Source: Anisakis pegreffii (taxonomy: Eukaryota > Nematoda > Chromadorea > Rhabditida > Anisakidae). Taken from it: a stretch of DNA of 64,000 bases. The translations under genes were made by a program, and so were the position numbers. The DNA is taken from the NCBI GenBank assembly GCA_035041965.1, contig JAPYMA010000230.1:154604-218603 (forward strand). The letters run 5' to 3'. How positions within the stretch are numbered: the first letter of the stretch is position 1; each line of letters starts with the position of its first letter. Shown here one piece after another: positions 1 to 10,482 of this stretch. The notes under the pieces were generated by a model, which saw only the letters and a list, made by a program, of their open reading frames with translations, was not told the origin of the DNA and did not search any database.

Positions 1-976
1 TGTTAAAACGCATTGTACACTAGTGATGGTATTCGACAAATGTCGGTCGGAATTCCAACATTCGGATTTCGACCGAACAATTTGGAAGATTGGTCGGGAT
101 TCCGAATGTCGAAATGTTGACATTGTTTGGTTGAACTCAGACCGAACAATTCCGACAGTCGGTCGGAATTCCAGCTGTATGATTTATTGAAAATTTCTTA
201 AGACAGTTAAAAATTTTTAAGGTGCAAGAAAAAAGGCTAAGGACCACTGCAGTAGAAGATGTGAAGTGAGGGAGAATGATGTTCGCGGATTGTCGATGCA
301 AAAGTGAACCAAAAATTCCCTGAATTGAACGTTTGATCTGACAATGAAAATCTTTGTCCGATCTGTTTGAGCTTTACCATATTCCCCGTTTTTACAATGC
401 ATTCTCACTTTTTATCGTTCGTCACACTCTGCATACTCTGTACTTCCAGAATTGCACATCGAGAGGGAAAATTTTATTTACAATTAAGTTGAAATGCTCT
501 ACGTCCTTCTCGACAGAGATTTCCCAATGCAATCATTCCTCGATGGGGTCACCCTCCGTCCGATAATTTTGCTCCCCGACTTTTTGTTCGGGATCCCCCC
601 CCCCTCCTCCGGCTAAAAAATTGCTCCCCAACGAACACTACTCTCAGATACAACTATATCGGCTAACAATGTCTTGAATGCAATTCTATTTAGTAATCAT
701 TTAGTAATCAATATTTTTTTTTTAGTAATCAAAGTTACAGCAAATACTTTGCGTTCAGTGAATCAAATTCTACCCACTGTCACTGAAATTTGTAGTAATT
801 TCATTCGAATCATTTTAACATTTCATGATAGGTCATTTTAAAGCGAGTACGTATGGAAATTGTAGGAATTATATGAACGCATATGGTGTTTTGATGTAGT
901 GTCCTGGCTACGGAAACATTTTTTAAACCGAGTTTCAAGGGTGTTGAATTCACAACAAGTGAAATTTGTTACTAAC
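1..976. other. Intron of the P-glycoprotein gene, partial
   Basis: The splice donor of the last visible P-glycoprotein exon lies at 971-976 (minus strand) and no further exon is recognisable down to base 1, so this is read as intron. The first ~180 bases are a diverged repeat with several copies of a TCGGTCGGAATTCC-like motif in both orientations, preceded by CTAGTGATGG, which resembles a hAT-type terminus. 590-640 holds a C-rich stretch. No coding signal is seen on either strand. Confidence 0.55.
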
Positions 977-2559
977 TCGAAAAGCTTCGGCGTAAGTGAT
1001 CCGGCTTGGTTTTCATCAAACCATGCAATATTTTGACGAACGACTGCTTTGAAGAATTCACATCTTATACGGTGGTTCATGCTCTCACAAGCTACCAAGT
1101 AACATGACACCTACAACATAGTATGCAAAAATTCTACAAGAAACTTTCATTTATCGAGCTTTATTCACTGTTGCTCTAACATTCTTTTCCGTAACTCTAT
1201 GTTCTGTTCAATTTTCTTATTCTGTACCATTCTCTTGTTTACTCCACTTACTTTATTGCTTGCATTATCAGAGTATCACTTTAAGAATAATAGTTTCTCG
1301 CATTCAATAATTAATGTGTTTGATGTCCATACAGTTTGTTTCAACTGATGACTGTTATTGATAGATATGGGTTAGAATATGACTGGAATATTAACTACCA
1401 ACCGGAAATGACTGAATTAGTGTTTATCATAACAATCATTTGTATCTCATGAAAATTTCTTAAAAATATTTCAGTTCCAAATGAGGATATTCAATTTGTA
1501 CGAAAATCAAGCCATTCCAAAATTATTACTTGTATGGCAGCAACGCAAAGCACTGCAATTCCTGTGTAAACGTATTGAAGGCAATACGCAACAACCTGTT
1601 CCGTAAACACATTCCACGTGTAGTTTGCCAATTTTGGTGGTAAACTTACATTGTGAAAGCGTGTTATATTGGCGGTGTCTTGAGGTCTATAACCTGCAGA
1701 TGAAATACGTCGAAAACGTATGAATTCTTCAAAACCTTTCATAAATCTGTCCTCCAACCTTCAAAGTGTAAAGTGTCTCCTCGAAGATTGTATCATCAGA
1801 TGTTGATTTGAAATGGTTTTTTAAGAAGAAAATTACGGATGGAGTAAGAAGAAGGTTTCAGTGTTGAACAGTGAAACAATGAACAGTTGAAAGTCACCGC
1901 TATAAAAAAGTGTTTGAGCATCAACAAACGACTGCGACATATTGCCAATGAATATCGAAAGAAGAGGAAGGCCACATCCTGTTCCGATCGCTACAATGGA
2001 ACCGATTGTAAGCAAGAAGCGGTCACAACTCGATGAATAACGGAACTGAAACACAACTTTTGTGCACTTCAAAAAGCTGATATGAACATTTTGCGAGCCA
2101 ATATAAGGAATAATCACGCTCTTACAATTAGTTCCGTTCAATTGCAAGTGATCGATAAATGGTGACGGATTTAACTGAGTGAAAAGTAAATTCCAACCTA
2201 CCAACTCTCTCAAAGATGCTTTCGGAGGGGGAGGTTCTTCTGCTTGCTTTTCCTCCCTGGAAATTTACCATTCAAGAATACTCAATACAATATCTGCATG
2301 ATCGTGAAAAGTGAAAGGTGGTATTCGCAGATTAGGATTTTGAATAGCAACAGTAATAGCAAGAAAAATTCAACTGGGAACCGATAATTGTTTTAGTTTT
2401 GAGAAGGTCAGAAAGAAAAGACAAGCATGAATTGTTCAAACAAATGTGCAGTATAGAGCGGTATAGATAGAATAATTATTTTGTGGAATAAAAACTTAAA
2501 TTAATGACAGTCGCAATGGAAACTTACGTTTCAGGCTTTTCCCGTTTGCAACACTTCAT
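977..2559 (-). CDS. P-glycoprotein-type ABC transporter, N-terminal part (5' end of gene)
   Basis: ATP-driven exporter of the ABCB/P-glycoprotein family, a plasma-membrane pump for lipophilic compounds. Five exons splice in frame: 2528-2559 (start ATG at 2557-2559, MKCCKREK), 2202-2256, 1898-2045, 1530-1693 and 977-1110, giving 177 residues before the gene leaves the window. Visible are the charged/proline segment EEPPPPKASL before membrane entry, TM1 (TIGSIVAIGTGCGLPLLSIF), an extracellular loop with N-glycosylation sequons (NIT, NVS, NYT), TM2 (VYTGIAVLCVAAIQV) and the intracellular coupling segment RQNIAWFDENQAGSLTPKLF, all in standard ABCB order. Donors are GT and acceptors AG (e.g. GTTTCAG before 2045). 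The nucleotide-binding domains lie outside the window. No frameshift or stop is seen, so the gene appears intact. Which pgp paralogue it is cannot be told. Confidence 0.9.
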
Positions 2560-3280
2560 AATAAATTTTAGATTCTAACTTTTGGTCTCACAGATTGGAT
2601 TGTGGAACCAAAATAATACTGGAAATAGGTGGCTGAAATCTAAGTTTATTTAAGTTTAAGCTTGAATAACCTTTCATTTGCCTCTACCGCAGTTCAACCA
2701 TTTAATAGCCACATACATCAGACGTTCAGCTCACTTTGGAGAGCCGTTTCAAGCCTATTGCGGCATTAAATTGCGAGTCTAACGATAAGCATGATCGTTT
2801 TTTTTTTGAATAAGATCTTGCAGAGGAGGGAGATCTATGAGAAAAAGGACAAGTTTCACTCCAATGCTTTAATTCAGAGGAGGAACTGTTTAGGAAAAGA
2901 GTGAAAGAAATGGGCAATTCGAAACAATTTGCACTATGAAGATTTTTGAATAGTGTTTCCTCAATCGCTATTGAACAGTGAAACGTTGTTACCGAATAAC
3001 AACACTTAAAGTGATCGAAAGTCTGATCGAATGGACTGCAAATGAATAATCAAAAACAATGATCACTTACCAAGGCAGAACTGATATTTAACGATGATGT
3101 TTGCATTTGGGAATTTTTGCAGCGCTTTAAGTGCCTATATTCTTTATGACTGCTTTTGTTTGAACAGTTATGTTATCAGTTGTCGAAAAAAAGATGATAT
3201 GCAAGCATTTTTACCCAGCTAGTGTACTTAAGCCGTTCAGTATACCTACATGTCAGATCGCTGTATTATGTTGATTGAGA
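2560..3280. other. Intergenic region upstream of the P-glycoprotein gene
   Basis: No gene is recognised. Besides possible 5' regulatory sequence for the P-glycoprotein gene, it contains one copy (about 2907-3003) of a dispersed repeat also found at 7509-7604. The rest is AT-rich and unremarkable. Confidence 0.5.
2907..3003 (+). repeat. Dispersed repeat, copy 1 (direct copy at 7509-7604)
   Basis: About 95 bases starting GGGCAATTCGAAACAATTTG and ending near CCGAATAAC recur in the same orientation at 7509-7604 with only a few differences (ATTCG/ATACG, ACAGTG/AGAATG, one indel). No target duplication or terminal repeat is apparent, so its class is unknown; a fragment of a larger repeat is likely. 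Confidence 0.75.
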
Positions 3281-3832
3281 AAGAATGTTATATGTAGCTA
3301 GGAAAGGAAAATTTTGATTGCATGGAATGTAAATCGTTATCGCTAATTGATTATTGAATTACAGACAAATGATTTTATGGCTCATGCTTGTGCAGTTGTC
3401 AACATGAATGACGAAACCTATAAATGTTTTTGTTTTTCTAAACTGAATAGTGATACATCGCAATTATCGGCAAATTAAGGATACAGTCGTTGACAGCTTG
3501 TGGGTTTAATTATTTCGAGAATAATTTCAGTACTGAGCCATAGAAACTTGCGAAAATTTCTTGGGGATGCGGTAAAAGACAAGGAAGTCATTCATCTCGT
3601 TAAAAAATAAGATCACTTGACTAACGTTGAAGCTCAATTAAGTTTATACTCAATCGAGTTTCAACGCTAGTCAAGTGTAAGAAGTGTAAGTAACACTTCT
3701 TACATTCATGTTGACAACTGCACAAGTATGAGCCATAAAATCATTTGTCTGTAATTCAATAATCAATTAGCGATAACGATTTACATTCCATGCAATCAAA
3801 ATTTTCCTTTCCTATCTACATATAACATTCTT
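3281..3832. repeat. Inverted-repeat (foldback/MITE-like) element, 130-bp arms
   Basis: The left arm (3281-3410, AAGAATGTTATATGTAG...) is repeated as its reverse complement at 3703-3832 with about two mismatches over 130 bases. The ~290-base spacer contains a nested imperfect hairpin (CTTGACTAACGTTGAA... against TTCAACGCTAGTCAAG, about 3617-3676). It encodes no protein. Near-identity of the arms implies a recent insertion or recent arm conversion. Confidence 0.85.
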
Positions 3833-3908
3833 TGTGTGGAAAGCGTTTTCATATCGATGAACGATATGAACTTGTGTGGAAAGCGCTTTCATATCGATGA
3901 ACGATATA
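3832..3908 (+). repeat. Two-copy 40-bp direct tandem repeat
   Basis: TTGTGTGGAAAGCGTTTTC followed by ATATCGATGAACGATAT occurs at 3832-3871 and again at 3872-3908, with one substitution. It abuts the right arm of the neighbouring inverted repeat. Each unit also holds the local palindrome ATATCG...CGATAT. Confidence 0.85.
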
Positions 3909-4134
3909 CAGAGTGGAATTGTTAACTTTTTTGATGACCTGCTTAGTAACTTGCAAAAAACATCGCTTTGTTAACAAAATTCAAGTGTCTCCATAATGCA
4001 TATAAATGATTAACTTGGAATGTTGTACAAACGATTTGAAGCTTACTGATACTCATTTTATGTTGCTGAACATTAATTTTGCCTTTAACCTCAACCTTTT
4101 TAGTTTACAACCTTCCAGGATCATTCTCTCAAAT

Positions 4135-6073
4135 GGTTATGCAGAAACTACATGTTATGCAGAAACTACATGCAGAAACTACATGTTATGCACAAACTAC
4201 ATATTATGCAGAAACTACATGCAGAAACTACATGTTATGCACAAACTACATATTATGCAGAAACTACATGCAGAAACTACATGTTATGCACAAACTACAT
4301 ATTATGCAGAAACTACATGCAGAAACTACATGTTATGCACAAACTACATATTATGCAGAAACTACATGCAGAAACTACATGTTATACACAAACTACATAT
4401 TATGCAGAAACTACATGCAGAAACTACATGTTATGCACAAACTACATGTTATGCAGAAACTACATGTTATGCACAAACTACATGTTATGCACAAACTACA
4501 TGTTATGCAGAAACTACATGCAGAAACTACATGTTATGCACAAACTACATATTATGCAGAAACTACATGTTATGCACAAACTACATGTTATGCACAAACT
4601 ACATGTTATGCAGAAACTACATGTTATGCACAAACTGCATATTATGCAGAAACTACATGCAGAAACTACATGTTATGCACAAACTACATGTTATGCAGAA
4701 ACTACATGCAGAAACTACATGTTATGCACAAACTACATGTTATGCAGAAACTACATGCAGAAACTACATGTTATGCACAAACTACATATTATGCAGAAAC
4801 TACATGTTATGCACAAACTACATGTTATGCACAAACTAGATGTTATGCAGAAACTACATGTTATGCACAAACTACATATTATGCAGAAACTACATGCAGA
4901 AACTACATGTTATGCACAAACTACATGTTATGCAGAAACTACATGCAGAAACTACATGTTATGCACAAACTACATGTTATGCAGAAACTACATGCAGAAA
5001 CTACATGTTATGCACAAACTACATGTTATGCAGAAACTACATGCAGAAACTACATGTTATGCACAAACTACATGTTATGCAGAAACTACATGCAGAGACT
5101 ACATGTTATGCACAAACTACATATTATGCAGAAACTACATGTTATGCACAAACTACATGTTATGCACAAACTACATGTTATGCAGAAACTACATGTTATG
5201 CACAAACTACATATTATGCAGAAACTACATGCAGAAACTACATGTTATGCACAAACTACATGTTATGCAGAAACTACATGCAGAAACTACATGTTATGCA
5301 CAAACTACATATTATACAGAAACTACATGCAGAAACTACATGTTATGCACAAACTACATGTTATGCAGAAACTACATGCAGAAACTACACGTTATGCACA
5401 AACTACATGTTATGCAGAAACTACATGCAGAAACTACATGTTATGCACAAACTACATGTTATGCAGAAACTACATGCAGAAACTACATGTTATGCACAAA
5501 CTACATATTATGCAGAAACTACATGTTATGCACAAACTACATGTTATGCAGAAACTACATGCAGAAACTACATGTTATGCACAAACTACATGTTATGCAG
5601 AAACTACATGCAGAAACTACATGTTATGCACAAACTACATCTTATGCAGAAACTACATGTTATGCACAAACTACATGTTATGCAGAAACTACATGCAGAA
5701 ACTACATGTTATGCACAAATTACATGTTATGCAGAAACTACATGCAGAAACTACATGTTATGCACAAACTACATGTTATGCAGAAACTACATGCAGAAAC
5801 TACATGTTATGCACAAACTACATGTTATGCAGAAACTACATGCAGAAACTACATGTTATGCACAAACTACATGTTATGCAGAAACTACATGCAGAAACTA
5901 CATGTTATGCACAAACTACATGTTATGCAGAAACTACATGTTATGCACAAACTACATATTATGCAGAAACTACATGCAGAAACTACATGTTATGCACAAA
6001 CTACATGTTATGCAGAAACTACATGTTATGCAGAAACTACATGCAGAAACTACATGTTATGCACAAACTACAC
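4135..6073 (+). repeat. 1.9-kb satellite-like tandem array of 13- and 18-bp monomers in a 49-bp higher-order unit
   Basis: The array is built from a 13-base monomer (ATGCAGAAACTAC) and an 18-base monomer in variants ATGTTATGCACAAACTAC, ATGTTATGCAGAAACTAC and ATATTATGCAGAAACTAC. The commonest arrangement is 13+18+18 = 49 bases, with local departures where extra 18-mers are inserted. No monomer holds a stop codon in any forward frame, and the 49-base unit shifts frame by one each time, so all three forward frames stay open for up to ~680 codons and read the same rotating peptide. No splice signals, domain or signal peptide accompany these frames, so I call a satellite/minisatellite and not a gene. 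Variants such as CTTATG, TTATAC and GCAGAGAC are scattered single-base changes. Confidence 0.93.
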
Positions 6074-8689
6074 GAACTGGAGCTTTCAGTTCTTTGATGA
6101 CACCACCAAAATGATACAAAAGAGCCAGCCAGTATCTTGTAATTTTGAAGTAGTGTATGGGTTACGAAGTAATCGCAAAACTGTGCTCACTTGAAATGTC
6201 AATAATGCACATTTCGTTTTTATTACTTCTAAGCTGCACTAAAATTTTTTGTTTCACCTGTGGCTTCGTTCACCTACATAGAACCATGTATTAAAGAGAG
6301 TTCTACAGTGCAGTGCCTGATGAACTTCTTGCTTGATCATCGTGAGTCAATTGGTCGTTGTTTGAGGCTTAGTGGTGTTTTTCTTGCCGTATTTCACTGA
6401 CGGCTTGTCATCATCGTTATTTCTTTGCTGTTTTACCATTTTTGCGATCCGAATTATTTTCGGTGCTGTTTCTGTGACGGACTTATTGATGTTAATGCTG
6501 TTTTTGTCGTTTGCGTCAGCTTTAATTTTTCAAAAGCACTACCACTGTTGCTATTATTAGGGTTGTGTTTGGCATCATTGCTTTATTTCACATCACTTTT
6601 TTTATTTGGTTCCTTTATTTTGTCCGTTGCATTTCATGTTTCCTTATTTGGTTTTGTTTTTTCTTCGATTTTACTGTGCTGCTTTCAGCGGTTTTCCTCT
6701 TCCTTATCTATCGATTTTGAATAAAGACTTTTTTATTCTTCTCAATGTACAGATGACGATGTGAAAAAAAAATCTGAAATTAGGACGATGACACACGTGA
6801 ATAAAATCTGCATTAGACTTATATAACGTTATTGTTTTACCGTTATTGTTTACGTATACCGCTATCGTTATTATTTTTTCAAGCTAAAATAAAGTACATT
6901 CTTTGTATCTTATTCAGTTGGTATTCTCAAGATGAAAATATTTATCGAACGTCGTTTAAACGATAGTCCTGATATGTTTCAGTTGAAAGCAATGAACGGA
7001 CCAACCGTATCTGTTAAGTTTGCTTGCAATTAGAAAACCTATAGCAGAAAATGTTAGCTCATAAACGCAATACCATGTATAATTGTGCACCAGGAATTTC
7101 TTTGATTTATGTGACGTTAACACGAATTACTGTTAGTAAGAAAAAAAGAACCATATAGAATAAGTTAGGATATAGTGCTGAGCTGAGAAAGAGATTCGAG
7201 TCATTGAATCTTCTGGGCTGAGAATAAAAGCACTACATTGAAGAGTGCTTTTCACGGAAGAACAGGAAAATAGCGCCTTGTATGCAGAATGTATGCTATT
7301 ATTGGTTTCTTAGAGTGAAAATATTTTATTTTGAAGCTTTTATTCTTCTACGTAAGTATGTAAATGTATATCTTTATGTACTGTTTCAAATGTGTTACAT
7401 GCAAACAGAAATATCTTCCTTTTTGCTTTTATAAGAGTAAAATGTGTGAATAGAGTAGCTTATGCATATTGTCAAAAAAGATGCTTATTATCTCTGCAAA
7501 TATAGTACAGAAGTGGGCAATACGAAACAATTTGCACTATGAAGATTTTTGAATAGTGTTTCCTCAATCGCTATTGAAGAATGAAACGTTTGTACCGAAT
7601 AACCATGATTATGGAACGTTCTGTCGCAAGGATTGGGAAAATATTGTGAGGAGAGGGCTGTGCAATGATGATAAACTTTTCGGAGTCTATTTTTTCCTAC
7701 AACATCGATTTGATCTAATTTATACGACTTGGTGGCATAGCGGATGTGGACCCTGATGAAGAGCGAGCGGTCACTGCAGCAGCAGTGGTTGGGTGGTGCA
7801 AGATGAAAGGTGGATTTTGAATTCTTCGTTCGATTTTTCAATTTTTATTCCACGACTAATTTTTCTTCCAAAGGTTTCAGATGAATTTTTGATCAACGTT
7901 TAGGTCATACAAATTATGGGAACTGCGGTGGAATCATATTACTTTTTCTAAGGCTTATTTTTGTCTAAAATATTCATATCGCGAAAGTTGTGGTTGAGTT
8001 AATGTTCCGTAATAATTTAATGGCTTGCTGTGAAATACGAATATGAATATGATAAGTTATCGTCGGTGGATATGATAACTTGATACAATTACACGAATAC
8101 AATTCAATTTTCACAATATTTCAATATATAATCATGATTATATTTAACCTCGTACAATAACATGTAAAGGCCCAAACGTGGGTAATATATTTGATATTGC
8201 AATTAGCAGAAGTATTAATTACAATTTGATGATCACAATATTTCAATAGTATCAGTAATTATAAACTCTCCCATACATGGGAGTACACGACTGTAGAGCA
8301 ATGTAGATTACGACTGGTAGCTAGATGATTTGATCCTTCGATGTTTTCGATGCCTCCCTCGTCCATACAATAGCCATCTTTTATACGCGTCCTTCTTCGG
8401 TGCTTTCTCACATTCCTGAAAGATAATATTCGTAGATAACATTCTTTGTTACATTTTCTCAGCTTTCAAATAATGCCTTTGTTTTGGCTATTAGCATGCA
8501 TTTTATCTGAATATGCAACAAATATGTTGCATTTCTCATATGTGCATCTTTCATATTTTGATCTATACATTTCATCCAAATGATATTTTGAGAATTCTGA
8601 AAGTGCAATGTTTACAGTTGTAAGGATATGCGAAACAAGTGATCTTTGAATGTTTTATTACAATGCACACTATGCTGTGTTTTGTTGAT
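6074..8689. other. Intergenic region, no gene recognised
   Basis: AT-rich sequence with T-rich stretches (6370-6730) producing spurious hydrophobic reading frames on the + strand, and AT-rich simple-sequence tracts around 8040-8260. A short hairpin with arms CTCCCAT/ATGGGAG lies near 8268-8285. It also contains copy 2 of the dispersed repeat at 7509-7604. Nothing else is supported. Confidence 0.5.
7509..7604 (+). repeat. Dispersed repeat, copy 2 (direct copy of 2907-3003)
   Basis: Same ~95-base sequence as 2907-3003 in direct orientation, about 4.6 kb away, on the other side of the satellite array. The two copies differ at a handful of positions, so they are old relative to the 3281-3832 inverted repeat. 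Confidence 0.75.
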
Positions 8690-9125
8690 CATCCATCTTC
8701 TTCATTTTGGCTAGACGCGTTTATTCGGCTGAAGAAGCATCTCTCGCCAATGAGCAGCAGTGGTCTGCAAGAGTCGTTGTATTCCATTCACCTTGAAAGC
8801 GCACTTCTATGGCTGAAATATCTTGATGAAAATTTTCAGCGTGTTCGTCATTGACCATGCCGCGATTCCCTGAAAAAGGTCTAAATACGAGTTTAAAAAG
8901 CGGATTTCATGTGACTTATTACATCCCAAGACCTTGTGAACCTTGATGAGTTAAATTCTTCATAGCCTTCTTCCCTTCGGTTCCCCAGAAATTCCTCTAT
9001 CACTAACTTGAATGCTTCCTAGGCATTTTTCTTTCCTCCATGAAGGGCTGCTTCAATGTCGCCATCTTTAAGAAGCACACAAATCTGGGGACCGATAAAG
9101 ATTCCTCTTTTTAGCCAGGGAAATT
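8690..9125 (-). pseudogene. Decayed copy of an uncharacterised transposon-associated protein (EHGERFHQDI family)
   Basis: Read on the minus strand, fragments in shifting frames match a protein type I know from many arthropod and other animal genomes, usually in repetitive contexts, with the hallmark EHGERFHQDI. Recognisable pieces in order: PQICVLLKDGDIEAALHG, EEFLGNRREEGYEEF, a degraded HLDLFQGNRG stretch, NDEHAENFHQDISAIE, RFQGEWNTTTLADHCWSLAR. At least two in-frame stops and one frame change (near 8870-8900) interrupt it, so it cannot be expressed as one protein. The biochemical function of the family is unknown to me. Relic of a mobile or multicopy element. Confidence 0.7.
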
Positions 9126-10482
9126 TTGTTCTGAACTACCTGACTGCTTGACGGGAATTGTTTATAGCTTTTACAAAGTTCGTCATGAGCCAAAGTTTTA
9201 TATGTAGCGGTGATAACAAAATTTTGTTTGGTTCAGCGATGACTGGATGTTGAACATTGTTCATTCTAACCTCCCATAACTGACAAGGTGGCCAGTCCTA
9301 CCTGGATCTCGTGCACAGTTATTCCGTTTACACAGAAAACAACAGTACTTAATGTATCCACCGTACAAGCTCACTACAGTGGCAACAAGCTGTGCTCACT
9401 ACATAGCTCCCACTAATGTTCACCATATTTTATGCTTGCATCATATGTAGTGTATTCTCATAGATTTCTTCTTATGTGGTACATAGCCCACAGCAATTGA
9501 CGACGGTTAGCTATTGACGCAGTCTTGTTGGGATCTGCGTTCACATGTGCGTGTATCATTTCAGCGAACTTCTCAGAAATGAAACAATATATTATTTGAA
9601 GAGAACAAAACAGACGACCGTAAACGAACAAACAACAACGAAGGTTACGAGCGTCAAAAGAAAAGAACAAAAAAAGTATTTGAAGAAACGAAAAATACAA
9701 TCAGAAGAAGAACGAAGCATTATCGTTATGTCTTAAGCGACGACGTTTACAGTCGTAAACACAAAAATCATTAAAATAATGCAGCTCGTAATGGTTATGA
9801 TTATCACAGAAACTTATACACTCACAAACACTCAAGTTGACCCCTTCACAAATCCATTCCCATACACAACATAAACATAGAAACAAAGGAAAAACCGATG
9901 CTCATTCAATCATAAACGGATAACTACAATAATAATAAATTAAAGTATTATCAGTGGAATAACTTGGAAGATAAATTAACGTCACTATTATTACACACAA
10001 TATGAGTTCATAAGAGTGAATGAACGAACAATTCACAACAAAATCAAAATGAACGCCCCACTGTGCAATTTGCCCGTAACACTAGAATAAAACTATGTGT
10101 ATATAGTGAAATGGTTTCACTGCTTTTTTGATACTGCTGAAAAGATAAACCGAGGGAATAACGCAGACGAAACGACGATAAATAAGGTTCAGGGATTTAT
10201 GGCGATACCACAGCGTTAGGATATGGCGATAACTTAGTCAGTGAACAACAAAAGATTGAGGAGATATTGATCACTTCATTATAAAAATAAAATTCATTTA
10301 CCTTTCATTTTCAAAATTCGATGCAGCTGCTAGTGCTTCTCGTAGATCATAGTTCCCAAAGAACTGGAACACAAAAGGACACTGGCATGTGATAACCCCT
10401 ACGCGAAAACAATGCATATAAAACATTCACCACAATATTTTAGCTGGCTTACAACCGCAAAGATAATTTAATCGAGATTCAT
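9126..10482. other. Intergenic region downstream of HYOU1
   Basis: 3' flank of the HYOU1 gene (transcribed leftwards). AT-rich, no recognisable coding or RNA gene; small reading frames around 9458-9886 are low in complexity and unsupported. Confidence 0.5.

Noticed and set aside
1758..1830. Extra P-glycoprotein exon reading DDTIFEETLYTLK
   Set aside because: No AG acceptor in the right place, and the flanking exons (1898-2045 and 1530-1693) already join in frame without it.
4135..6073. CRISPR-like or other spaced repeat array
   Set aside because: Monomers are directly contiguous without unique spacers and the genome is eukaryotic.
4006..6194. Long overlapping reading frames of 277-680 codons on the + strand
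   Set aside because: They are by-products of stop-free tandem monomers; all three frames read the same rotated repeat and nothing gene-like flanks them.
6372..6724. Hydrophobic reading frames on the + strand
   Set aside because: Produced by T-rich sequence; overlapping frames are equally open and none resembles a membrane-protein family.
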